Source: an uncultured Lachnospiraceae bacterium
GTDB taxonomy: Bacteria > Bacillota > Clostridia > Lachnospirales > Lachnospiraceae
DNA length: 41,740 nt
NCBI GenBank assembly: GCA_910588875.1
Contig: CAJURT010000008.1
Location: forward strand, 1 to 41,740
Direction: 5' to 3'
Part shown: positions 6,857 through 15,900 of the stretch, piece by piece
Layout of the letters: every line of letters begins with the position of its first letter
Position numbering within the stretch: the first letter of the stretch is position 1
Notes under the pieces: generated by a model
Database searches by the model: none
The model's input: the letters and a program-made list of their open reading frames with translations, nothing else
Told to the model about the DNA's origin: nothing
Translations under genes and position numbers: made by a program

Positions 6857-8086
6857 ATGAAAACCATCGGTATCATTGCAGAATACAACCCGTTTCACAA
6901 CGGCCATTTATACCAACTCCAAAAACTCCGCGCCCAAACCGGAGCCGACTTTATCATTGCCGCCATCAGCGGGGATTTTGTCCAGAGGGGCAAGCCAGCC
7001 ATCTATGGCAAACATACCCGTACCCGTATGGCGCTCTCTGCCGGCGTGGATTTGGTTCTGGAACTTCCTGTCTGCTTTGCCACCGGAAGCGCGGAGGACT
7101 TCGCCTCCTGCGGCGTGGCCTTGCTAGACCGGCTGGGAGTGGTGGATATGCTGGGCTTTGGGAGCGAATCCGGGGACTGCCGGGAACTTTCCCGGGCTGC
7201 CGCCATACTGGAAAAGGAGCCGGAGGATTATTCCTGCCGGCTCCGGGCCTGCCTGAGGCAGGGAATGTCCTTCCCAAAGGCCCGCGCCGCTGCGCTGGAG
7301 CCCTATTTCCCACAGCAAGGCATGCTTCTTTCCGCTCCCAACAACATCCTGGCAATCGAATATCTGAGGGCGTTAAAGCGGCGCCAAAGTTCTGTTACCC
7401 CTGTTGCCATCCGCCGTACCGGCCAGGGATACCATGATACCGGGCCCGCAGGCAGGGATATCGCCGCCTCCGCTTCTGCCATCCGAAAAGCCATCCGGGA
7501 AAATGATTTCTCCCTGGCCAAAGCCCAGGTTCCCCCGGCAGTGTCCGGGCTCCTGGCCGGACAGGTGCCCATATTTTCTGATGACCTCACTGCCCTGCTG
7601 AATGCCCGCCTTATGGAACTGTCCTGCAGCGGCCAGGAGAAGGCCTTTGCCGGTTATGCAGACATGTCCCCGGAACTTGCTTCCCGGTTAGCCCGTCATC
7701 TGCTGGACTGGTCAACCTTTTCCGGCAGGGTTATGCAGCTGAAATCCCGCACCTATACCTATACCCGTATCAGCCGGGCTTTGCTGCATCTGCTTCTTGG
7801 CATTACCCAAAACCAGACCCTGCACTACAAAGGGCTGGATTACGTCTGTTATGCCCGTATCCTTGGGTTTAGGCGCCAGGCAGCCCCGCTTTTAAAGGAG
7901 ATAAAACTCAGATCCTCCCTTCCCCTGGTGACAAAAACCGCCGACGCCCATAAAATTCTGGATGCCGACGGCCTTGCCATGCTGGAGATGGATTTTTATG
8001 CCTCCCATCTGTACCAGTCCGTAGTTTTTTCTAAAAGCGGGCAAAAGCAGCCCAATGAATATACGAGTCCGGTGGTTATCATTTAA
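6857..8086 (+). CDS. tmcAL: tRNA(Met) cytidine acetate ligase
   Basis: A 409-residue enzyme of the YlbM/TmcAL family, which activates acetate with ATP and acetylates the wobble cytidine of elongator tRNA-Met. The nucleotidyltransferase motif GIIAEYNPFHNGHLYQ is at residues 4-19, followed by AISGDFVQRGKPA and LELPVCFATGSAEDFA. The C-terminal half has the family ARILGFR and TKTADAHKIL stretches. Start 6857 follows GGAAAGGA by seven bases. It is divergent from pduL-ackA, the genes that make acetate, its substrate. Its last 8 bases overlap the convergent methyltransferase gene. Confidence 0.93.
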   Translation: MKTIGIIAEYNPFHNGHLYQLQKLRAQTGADFIIAAISGDFVQRGKPAIYGKHTRTRMALSAGVDLVLELPVCFATGSAEDFASCGVALLDRLGVVDMLGFGSESGDCRELSRAAAILEKEPEDYSCRLRACLRQGMSFPKARAAALEPYFPQQGMLLSAPNNILAIEYLRALKRRQSSVTPVAIRRTGQGYHDTGPAGRDIAASASAIRKAIRENDFSLAKAQVPPAVSGLLAGQVPIFSDDLTALLNARLMELSCSGQEKAFAGYADMSPELASRLARHLLDWSTFSGRVMQLKSRTYTYTRISRALLHLLLGITQNQTLHYKGLDYVCYARILGFRRQAAPLLKEIKLRSSLPLVTKTADAHKILDADGLAMLEMDFYASHLYQSVVFSKSGQKQPNEYTSPVVII

Positions 8087-9233
8087 ATCCCAGCAGGTTT
8101 CCCAGTGTGGGCTTTGCCTGCAGAAAATCCAGGATCTGCCGGATCTGTTCCCCGTTTTCCTTCTTTTTCCCTTCCCTTACCCCACGGATAAGAAGGTTCT
8201 TGGGCGTGTGCTCCATATCGATGAATTCCAGGATCTGGGTCCGGTAACCTTCTCCCTCCAGGAATTCTGCCCGTAGCGCATCCGTATAGAGGGCCGCCAT
8301 CCGCTCCTTGATGACACCGTAAGAAAACACCGGCTTCATCAGGTCATTTGCTATTTGCCCGTTCAGTTCGTGCTGGCAGCAGGGCACAGATAAAATCACC
8401 TTTGCCTTCCATCGGACTGCCTTTGCCAGTGCATAATCCGTAGCCGTATCGCAGGCATGGAGGGTTACCACCATATCCACCTGGCCTACCCCTTCATAAT
8501 CTGCAATATCCCCATGGTAAAAGGCCAGATTGCCATATCCATACTTCTCTGCCAGAAGGTTGCAGCGTTTAACCACATCCTTTTTCAGATCCAGCCCAAT
8601 TACCCGGATCGGGTATCCCTTCACCTGGTTTAAGTAATGGTACATGGCAAAAGTCAGGTAAGATTTCCCGCACCCGAAATCAATGATGGTATTTTCCTTG
8701 GTTTTGCTAAGCTTCGGCAGGATATCTTCAATAAATTCCAAAAAACGGTTGATCTGGCGGAATTTGGCGTAACGGGCATGAACCACCTTTCCCTCAGCGG
8801 TCATTACCCCCAGATCCACCAAAAAGGGAACCGGCACCCCCTCATTCAGGATATACCGTTTCCGGCGGTTGTGGAAAAGCCCGGCCTCTTCTTCACATTG
8901 CTGCATGGTGCGCTTCACCTTTACGGTCATTGTCCCCTTTTTTGATACCAGTACCGTGGCGCTCCCCAATCCTGAAAAGGCCTCCGCCTGACGGAATTTC
9001 CCGGCCAGCAATTCCCTTACATATTCCCTCACTTCCTGGCCGGAAAGGTTTTGGTGGAATGCCTGCCTGTCCGACAGTTCCTCTGCCTGGAATTTCAGTT
9101 CCCCCTTAAGCATGACGGGACGGATCCTCACCTTAGAGAGCCCGCCCTTTCCTGCCGGGTTGCTGAAAACCATCTGCTGCAGATGCCCATTGAGGAAAAA
9201 ATCCAACATGGATTCCAGAGTTTCCTTTGCCAT
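8079..9233 (-). CDS. SAM-dependent methyltransferase, Methyltransf_32 type
   Basis: A 384-residue cytoplasmic protein with a C-terminal Rossmann methyltransferase domain. The SAM motif is IIDFGCGKSYLTFAMY (about 187-202), followed by VIGLDLK and HGDIADYE. Downstream HACDTATDYAL and SVPCCQHELN are characteristic of this family, whose two cysteines may be structural or catalytic. The N-terminal 170 residues are a family-specific region with no recognised fold. The substrate is unknown; RNA is a guess from family gossip, not from this sequence. GGAG lies seven bases upstream of the ATG. It is the last gene of a long minus-strand run. Confidence 0.85.
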   Translation of the reverse strand: MAKETLESMLDFFLNGHLQQMVFSNPAGKGGLSKVRIRPVMLKGELKFQAEELSDRQAFHQNLSGQEVREYVRELLAGKFRQAEAFSGLGSATVLVSKKGTMTVKVKRTMQQCEEEAGLFHNRRKRYILNEGVPVPFLVDLGVMTAEGKVVHARYAKFRQINRFLEFIEDILPKLSKTKENTIIDFGCGKSYLTFAMYHYLNQVKGYPIRVIGLDLKKDVVKRCNLLAEKYGYGNLAFYHGDIADYEGVGQVDMVVTLHACDTATDYALAKAVRWKAKVILSVPCCQHELNGQIANDLMKPVFSYGVIKERMAALYTDALRAEFLEGEGYRTQILEFIDMEHTPKNLLIRGVREGKKKENGEQIRQILDFLQAKPTLGNLLGFK

Positions 9234-9258
9234 CTCTTATCTCCGCTTTTTCTTAGTT

Positions 9259-10623
9259 TCAGTTCTTAAAGCTGTGGATCGGCGCCGGGATCCGCCCGCC
9301 CCGGTTCACAAATCCCTCGCAGGAATATTTATTTACCGGCATTACCGGCGCATAGCCCAAAAGGCCGCCGAACTCCACCGTATCCCCCACCCTTTTCCCG
9401 ATCACCGGGATCACCCGGACTGCGGTGGTCTTCTGGTTAATCATGCCAATCGCTGCCTCGTCGGCAATGATACCGGCAATCGTTGCGGATGAGGTGTCAC
9501 CAGGGATGGCAATCATATCCAGCCCTACCGAACATACACAGGTCATGGCCTCCAACTTCTCCAGGGTCAGCGCCCCCTCGGTCACGGCATCAATCATTCC
9601 CTGGTCCTCGCTGACCGGGATGAAGGCGCCGCTTAGCCCTCCTACGTAAGAGGAAGCCATGACTCCGCCCTTCTTTACCTGGTCATTCAGCATGGCCAGA
9701 GCCGCCGTGGTTCCCGGTGCACCCACACGTTCCAGGCCAATCTCCTCCAGAATCTCTGCCACACTGTCCCCCACTGCCGGCGTAGGCGCCAGGGACAAAT
9801 CAATAATCCCAAAGGGGACTCCCAGACGCTTTGACGCCTCCTGGGCTACCAGCTGCCCGACACGGGTGATCTTAAAGGCTGTTTTTTTGATGGTCTCACA
9901 AAGCACCTCAAAATTCTCGCCCCTGGCTTTTTCCAGCGCCACCTTCACCACGCCGGGGCCGCTGACCCCCACATTGATGATGGCATCCGCTTCTGTCACC
10001 CCATGGAACGCCCCTGCCATAAAAGGGTTATCATCCGGCGCATTGCAAAACACCACCAGCTTTGCACAGCCCAGGGAATCCTGTTCCTTCGTGGCCTCTG
10101 CGGTCTTTTGGACGGTTTCACCCATCAGACGGACTGCGTCCATATTTAACCCTGTCCGTGTGGAGCCCACATTGACGGAACTGCATACCCTCTCCGTGCA
10201 GGCCAGGGCCTGGGGAATCGAACGGATCAGGTTCTCATCTGCCCCTGTCATCCCTTTGGAGACAAGAGCCGAATAACCGCCGATAAAATTCACCCCTACC
10301 TCGTGGGCAGCACGGTCCAATGTGCGGGCAATTGACACGAAATCCTCCGGGGTTTTGCAGGCACAGCCTCCTACCAGGGCAACCGGGGTCACGGAAATCC
10401 TTTTATTGACAATCGGCACACCAAAATCCCTGGCAATCTCCTCCCCCACGGAAACCAGGTTCCTTGCATACCGGACAATCTTTTGGTAAATTTTTTCGTT
10501 GACCGCATCCAAGTCGCTGTCACAGCAGTCCAGGAGGCTGATTCCCATGGTGATTGTACGTACATCCAGCCTCTCATGTTCGATCATATTATTGGTCTCA
10601 ATCACTTCAAACATATTTAGCAT
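9259..10623 (-). CDS. UPF0210 / PFL family protein
   Basis: A 454-residue protein of the UPF0210 family, whose annotation 'PFL family' refers to a glycyl-radical-enzyme-like fold. Typical stretches are RTITMGISLLDCCDSD near the N-terminus, FIGGYSALVSKGMT, LGVPFGIIDLSLAPTP and GLDMIAIPGDTSSATIAG. It is normally encoded beside a small ACT-domain protein, and that partner starts 310 bases upstream here (10660-10932), separated by 36 bases. The biochemical role is not established. No activating enzyme and no clear glycyl-radical loop were seen, so radical chemistry should not be assumed. Start could also be the ATG at 10614. Confidence 0.9.
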   Translation of the reverse strand: MLNMFEVIETNNMIEHERLDVRTITMGISLLDCCDSDLDAVNEKIYQKIVRYARNLVSVGEEIARDFGVPIVNKRISVTPVALVGGCACKTPEDFVSIARTLDRAAHEVGVNFIGGYSALVSKGMTGADENLIRSIPQALACTERVCSSVNVGSTRTGLNMDAVRLMGETVQKTAEATKEQDSLGCAKLVVFCNAPDDNPFMAGAFHGVTEADAIINVGVSGPGVVKVALEKARGENFEVLCETIKKTAFKITRVGQLVAQEASKRLGVPFGIIDLSLAPTPAVGDSVAEILEEIGLERVGAPGTTAALAMLNDQVKKGGVMASSYVGGLSGAFIPVSEDQGMIDAVTEGALTLEKLEAMTCVCSVGLDMIAIPGDTSSATIAGIIADEAAIGMINQKTTAVRVIPVIGKRVGDTVEFGGLLGYAPVMPVNKYSCEGFVNRGGRIPAPIHSFKN

Positions 10624-10659
10624 TCTGTTTCCCGCCTTTACTCTTCATTCTCCTCTTTC

Positions 10660-10932
10660 TCAGATCCGGTGCATTTTTGTGAAAATCTCCTCACGCTGGC
10701 AATGGATCTTCACGCCGATCTCCTCCCCCAGCTGCCCCAGCCGGGTATAGATCTCCTCAAAAGGAACCGATGCCTGGTTGATGTCAGCAATCATCATCAT
10801 ATTAAAATATTCCTGCACAATGGTCTGGGAAATATCCAGTACATTGACATTTTTCTCTGACAGATACGTACATACCTTGGCGATGATTCCCACGGTATCC
10901 TTACCCACTACGGTTATAATCACTTTATTCAT
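10660..10932 (-). CDS. ACT-domain protein, UPF0237 family
   Basis: A 90-residue protein consisting of one ACT domain: it begins MNKVIITVVGKDTVGIIAKV and continues with DISQTIVQEYFNMMMIADI. ACT domains bind small molecules, often amino acids, and control partner enzymes. The adjacent UPF0210 gene is the obvious partner. The ligand is unknown. Confidence 0.9.
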   Translation of the reverse strand: MNKVIITVVGKDTVGIIAKVCTYLSEKNVNVLDISQTIVQEYFNMMMIADINQASVPFEEIYTRLGQLGEEIGVKIHCQREEIFTKMHRI

Positions 10933-10966
10933 TTTGCCCTGCCCTCACTTATTCTTAATATGCAAT

Positions 10967-10992
10967 GCTGCCCCCCAGTGGACAGGGGCAGC
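10967..10992 (-). terminator. G/C-rich hairpin after the yycJ-type gene
   Basis: GCTGCCCC (10967-10974) pairs with GGGGCAGC (10985-10992). It lies 17 bases past the stop codon of the beta-lactamase-fold gene, before the ACT gene on the same strand. No T-run follows, so it may attenuate or only mark a processing site. Confidence 0.35.
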
Positions 10993-11008
10993 CCGTGCTG
11001 TTTGCTTT

Positions 11009-11806
11009 TTATACGTATAAAATCTGTGACATCTCATCGCGCCTGGCCACTGAAATAGAAAAATCCGACGCATGGTAAGGGGTATCCCCCTCATCAATCT
11101 CCAGCTTTACCGTTTCATAAGCCAGAGCCTCATAATTGTTCTCCTTGCTGAGATGCCCCAATAAAATATGCTTTAAACGGTCATGGAGCAGATGGTTCAG
11201 AAGCCTCCCCGCATTTTCGTTGGAAAGATGCCCGTGATCCCCCAGAATCCGCCTTTTCAGATAATAGGGGTACGGCCCTGCCTGCAGCATGTTCACATCA
11301 TGGTTGGACTCAATCAGCAGGGCGTCCAGGCCCTGGAGATGGTTGATAATGTAAGAGTCATAATGGCCCATATCCGTAGCTACCGCCACATTCCTGTGCC
11401 CGTGGCGGATCCGGTATGCCACCGGGTTTGCTGCATCATGGTCAATGGAAAAAGGCAGCAGTTCCAAATCCCCCACTTCAAATCCCCGGTCAGGCAGTAT
11501 CTCTTCCAGAAGTTCTTTTGGATACTCTCCCAGGGACTTCTTTTTCCCAATCTCTTCCAGGGTCTCCCGGGTTCCATATATTGGGATCTTGTACTTTCTT
11601 GCCAGGATGCCAAGCCCCCGGATATGGTCTGAATGCTCGTGGGTGATCAGGATCCCATCCAGTTCACTGCCTTTGACCCCGATCTCGTTTAATCCCTGCT
11701 CAATCCGCTTATTGCTGATTCCCGCATCCACCAGAATATGTGTTTTTTCGGATCCTATGTAGGTACAGTTGCCGCTGCTCCCGCTTGCAATGCTAACTAA
11801 TCTCAT
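11009..11806 (-). CDS. Metallo-beta-lactamase-fold hydrolase, YycJ/WalJ type
   Basis: A 265-residue metal-dependent hydrolase. It begins MRLVSIASGSSGNCTYI and contains the zinc motif THEHSDHIRG (H-x-H-x-D-H) and later IESNHD and GDHGHLSNENA. The YycJ group has been linked to DNA and cell-wall related functions in Firmicutes, where it usually sits in the walRK locus; here it is instead next to coaE. Start 11806 overlaps the last 14 bases of coaE, with a weak AGGA upstream; the longer frame to 11941 is only coaE read out of frame. Confidence 0.85.
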   Translation of the reverse strand: MRLVSIASGSSGNCTYIGSEKTHILVDAGISNKRIEQGLNEIGVKGSELDGILITHEHSDHIRGLGILARKYKIPIYGTRETLEEIGKKKSLGEYPKELLEEILPDRGFEVGDLELLPFSIDHDAANPVAYRIRHGHRNVAVATDMGHYDSYIINHLQGLDALLIESNHDVNMLQAGPYPYYLKRRILGDHGHLSNENAGRLLNHLLHDRLKHILLGHLSKENNYEALAYETVKLEIDEGDTPYHASDFSISVARRDEMSQILYV

Positions 11807-12509
11807 CACTGTTGTCCTGCTTTCCTGCTTTTCTCTGTCGGCAGCCTGAAGTCCCCCTGCCTTCTGCAGGGCAGCGCCGGCTGCTTCCAAGAAGCCGGAC
11901 AAGCTGCTGCCGGGTCTCCTCCGGAGTGCCGTTGTTGTCAATCACTGCATCGGAAAACGCCAGAAACTCTTCCCGGGCCGGTTGCCTGCGGATAATATCC
12001 CGGCACTTTTCCCGGGTGTAGCCTCTGTTTTCCATCAGGCGCAGGATGCGGTTTTCCTCGGAAGCATCCACATACCACAGCGTATCACAAAGCCGGCGGC
12101 TTTGTCCGTCAAACAATGCCGCCTCCACAACAATCAGCATATCCTGCCCTTCTTCGGCAGAACTGGCGAGTGCCGTTACCTGCCTTTTTAATTCCTGCCA
12201 GGCCAGGGGGTGGATCATGGCATTCACTTTTGCCAATTCCCCGGGATCCTTAAAGATCCGGTCTGCAAAGGCTGCCCGGTCCAGTTTGCCATCCGCTGAT
12301 AAAATCCCTTCCCCAAAATGCTCTACCAAGCGCCTGAACCCTTCCTGGCCCGGCTTTTCCAGTTCTGCTGCCACCTCGTCCGCTAACAGGACATGGGCGC
12401 CGTATTCCTCCTTGAGAATCCCCAGCACCCGGCTTTTCCCGGCGCCCACGCCGCCGGTTACCCCGATTACCCAGGCATTCCCTGGCCGGTCAGTTTCCAA
12501 GCGGCCCAT
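11793..12509 (-). CDS. coaE: Dephospho-CoA kinase
   Basis: A 238-residue enzyme for the last step of coenzyme A synthesis, phosphorylating dephospho-CoA. The P-loop GVTGGVGAGKS is at about 17-27, then LLADEVAAELEKPGQ, IHPLAW and VVEAALFDG, and the lid-region arginines around NRGYTREKCRDIIRRQ. The last 30 or so residues are a charged tail beyond the usual family end, and the 3' end overlaps the next gene by 14 bases. Its start overlaps the SseB-like gene by 20 bases, suggesting translational coupling. Confidence 0.95.
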   Translation of the reverse strand: MGRLETDRPGNAWVIGVTGGVGAGKSRVLGILKEEYGAHVLLADEVAAELEKPGQEGFRRLVEHFGEGILSADGKLDRAAFADRIFKDPGELAKVNAMIHPLAWQELKRQVTALASSAEEGQDMLIVVEAALFDGQSRRLCDTLWYVDASEENRILRLMENRGYTREKCRDIIRRQPAREEFLAFSDAVIDNNGTPEETRQQLVRLLGSSRRCPAEGRGTSGCRQRKAGKQDNSDEIS

Positions 12510-12954
12510 GCTCCCTCGCCTCTTTCTGTTTTAAGAGGGACAGAAGAAGGTTCTTGGATATGCTGATATTCTCCCCAAAGGGGTTGATTACAAACCCCTT
12601 AAGGTCATTGATATTGCGGATCAGGATATTTCCAAAGTCTTCCATGGTCATAATGAGCGCCTGGTCATGGGTTCCGTCTTCATTCCACTTGTTATACTCT
12701 TCCATATCCGTAAATGCCAGATAATATTTGTCCCCTTCTGCATTCTGGATATCCTCAAACCGCACTCGCATCGTGGGGCCTTCCCGTTCCGTCAGCACCG
12801 TCTGCCTCTGAACCGGCGCTAAGAGGCGGGAAACCATAAGTTCCTCTGCCATATGCCCCCGTGTCTTTTCGCTGTCGTGCCGGAGCATGGCCTGCATGGC
12901 TTCTATCAGCCTGGGATTCCGGATCTCTTCAGATGTTTGATTCATCATATCCAT
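12490..12954 (-). CDS. SseB-like protein
   Basis: A 154-residue cytoplasmic protein resembling the N-terminal SseB domain (PF07179). Visible features are an initial helical part with AMLRHDSEKTRGHMAEEL, a central FLAFTDMEEYNKW-like segment (here YYLAFTDMEEYNKW) and GFVINPFGENISIS at the C-terminal side, which is typical of the family. SseB in Escherichia coli is named for serine sensitivity, but its biochemical role is unclear. It lies between polA and coaE in the same direction. Confidence 0.65.
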   Translation of the reverse strand: MDMMNQTSEEIRNPRLIEAMQAMLRHDSEKTRGHMAEELMVSRLLAPVQRQTVLTEREGPTMRVRFEDIQNAEGDKYYLAFTDMEEYNKWNEDGTHDQALIMTMEDFGNILIRNINDLKGFVINPFGENISISKNLLLSLLKQKEAREHGPLGN

Positions 12955-12998
12955 AAACCTTCTTTCTTCTCAGTAAATTGCATGTTCGTTCTATCATA

Positions 12999-15900
12999 TC
13001 ATAAATTACCGGCATCATCCAACCATTTTTTTATTTTTCCGGCCTCACTTTCTCCGAAAACCTGGATTCCATGGGCTTCCAGAAGTTCTGCCGTCACTCC
13101 GCTGCCTTCTGTTAAGGTACCCGAATGGCTGCCGTCGTATACCATCCCTTTGCCGCAGGAAGGGCTTCTCTCTTTTAATATTGCAAAGCAGCAGCCGTAG
13201 GCAAGAGCCAGAGCCAGGGTTTCCTCTGCCCCTTTTTTGTACTGGGCGGTCACATCCTGTCCGGAAACCGTCATTACCCTTCCTTCCCTTCGTTCTGCCG
13301 GTTCCCTGGGGGTTGCCAGTCCCCCCATCGTCTCCGGGCATACGGGGATCAGGTGTGCCTTTTCCATCAACTCCTTCAGTTCCGGTTCCATCACCCCTTC
13401 TCCATTATAGCGGCAATGTACCCCCAAAAGGCAGGAACTGACCAGAATATTTTTCTTTTCTCTCTTTTTACATAAAATATGGCGCATACGCCCATGGTAG
13501 CATTCCCTGGTTGCCGCAATCCCATATCCGTGGCCAAGCATGGTTTTTAGGCTTGCCATGTTATCCGGGTGAACCGTACAGAGCAGATATTGATAAGGAT
13601 AATTGCACAATTCCTTTTCCGCCTCTGACAAGAGTTTTCCCTGCAGGTGGTTTCCACGGTACTCTTTTTTCACTGCTGCGGAATCCATATGGGCTGTCAA
13701 TTGCAGCTGTCGGCTGCTAAAACCTAGTTCCCTGCCCAGGTTGTCTTCCCCGTCCCCGGGGAATCCCACGATAAAAAATGCCGCAAGTTCCGGCAAAGGC
13801 CCTCCCTCTGCCTCTGCCACCAGGATAAATCCTTTGTCTTTTAAATGGGATTCCACCCAGCCGCGGCCATCTGCCACAAACCAATCCGGGTTCTCCACCG
13901 TGTTTTTTGCCTCTTCCATCACTGCCATGACAGCGTCCACATCCTTGTCCTCTGCCCGGCGGAAAGAAAACTTGGTTATCACATTCCCCTTTTCTTCCTT
14001 GGTTTCGAACCAGCTGCCCCCACTGTGTGCTTCTACCTCCAGCGCAACCCGCAGGGAAGCGGCGTGCTTCATCTTATCCTCCAGAATCCGCACCACCTCA
14101 GCCTCCTCCTCCTTCGCAGCCTCCACCAGAAGTTCGTCATGGATCTGAAGCACAATCCGGGATTTCATATTCCTTTTTCGCAGTTCCTGGTCAACAGCAA
14201 TCATCGCCAGCTTCATGATATCTGCTGCCGATCCCTGGATCGGGGAATTCATGGCAACCCTCTCCCCGAAAGAACGCTGGGTGAAATTGCCTGACTTTAA
14301 CTCCGGGACCGGGCGCCTCCTGCCAAACATGGTGGTTACAAACCCCTTCTCCTTGCCTTCCTTAACCTGCTGGTCTAAAAATGCCTTAATGCCCGGATAG
14401 GTCTCAAAATATTTGTTGATATATTCTATGGCTTCCTGGCGGGAAATGCTCAGATCCTCGCTGAGCCCAAAAGCACTGATCCCATAAACGATCCCAAAAT
14501 TTACCGCCTTTGCGTTGCGCCGCTGCAGAGGCGTTACCTCCCCCAGCGGTATATGGAATACCTCCGATGCCGTGATGGCATGGATATCCTGCGCCTCCCC
14601 GTAAGCCTGGATCAGGCGTTCATCCCCTGACATATGGGCAAGGATCCGCAATTCAATCTGGGAGTAATCCGCGTCCACAAACACACTGCCCTCCTCCGGC
14701 ACAAACACCTTGCGGATCTCCCTTCCCAATTCCATGCGCACCGGGATGTTTTGCAGGTTCGGTTCTGTGCTGCTGATCCGGCCGGTCGCCGTGACCGTCT
14801 GGTTAAACTTCCCATGGATCCGCCCGTCTTCCCCGATATAGACCGCAAGCCCCTCCGCATAAGTGGAATTCAGCTTCGTAAGCTGCCGGTAATCCAGGAT
14901 CTTTTGTACCAGGGGATGTTCCGGCGCCAGCTTCTCCAGCACATCGGCTTTTGTGGAATATCCGGTCTTTGTCTTTTTCCCATGGGGAAGCTGCATATGG
15001 TCAAACAATACCTCCCCCAGCTGTTTGGGAGAATTGATATTGAAGGTCTCCCCTGCCAGGCCGTAAATCTCCTGCTCCAGCTGGCTGATCTTTACCTTAA
15101 GGTTTTCCCCATACTGTTTAAGCTGCTCCTTGTCTGCCCGGATGCCTGCTGATTCCATATGGTGCAGGCTATAGATAAGCGGCATCTCCATCCTCCGGTA
15201 CAATGCCATCATCCCCTGGCCTGACAGCTTTTGTGCCAGCACCGGCATCGCCTTCCACGCAATATATCCCAGATAACAGGCACAAGTCACTGCATTCTCT
15301 TCTCCCCGGGCCAAAGCCTCCCCTAACTTTCCTTTGCCAAGCAGCGCCTCCCTGGAAGGCACCGTGGTCTCCAGGCAGTCCCTTGCCAAATCGTCGTAAT
15401 CGTAGGCATCCTTTAACGGGTTCAGCAGATAGCCCGCCACCCCCGCATCCAATACGGGACTGCCGTAATCAAGATTTAAATATTTCAGCTGGGATTTCAA
15501 ATCCAGCACGGATGCATAGGACGTCGGCAGGTCATCTTCTTTTCCCGGTTCCCCTGCCTGGTTGCGGCTGTCCATTTCCTTGACCAGTTCTTCCAGCCTG
15601 CCGCACAGATAAGCCCCATTCACAAAGCCGGAGACCGGTACTGCGTAACACTCCTCCTCCCCAAAGCAGAGCCCCATCCCCTCAACCCCGCCCATCCCTG
15701 TGATCAGCTGGAAGCCCACATGTTCCGCCTTTTTTGCTTTTTCAAAAAGCTGTTCCACCCCGGCATATTCCTCCACCAGCCAAAAATGCTCCTCTGCCGG
15801 GCAGCTGCCTGACTGCTGCACATCGAACCGGGAAAGAATGGACTTGAAATTCAGCCGCTTCATATACTGATATGCCTCTGGGGTATAAAGGTTTGTGATT

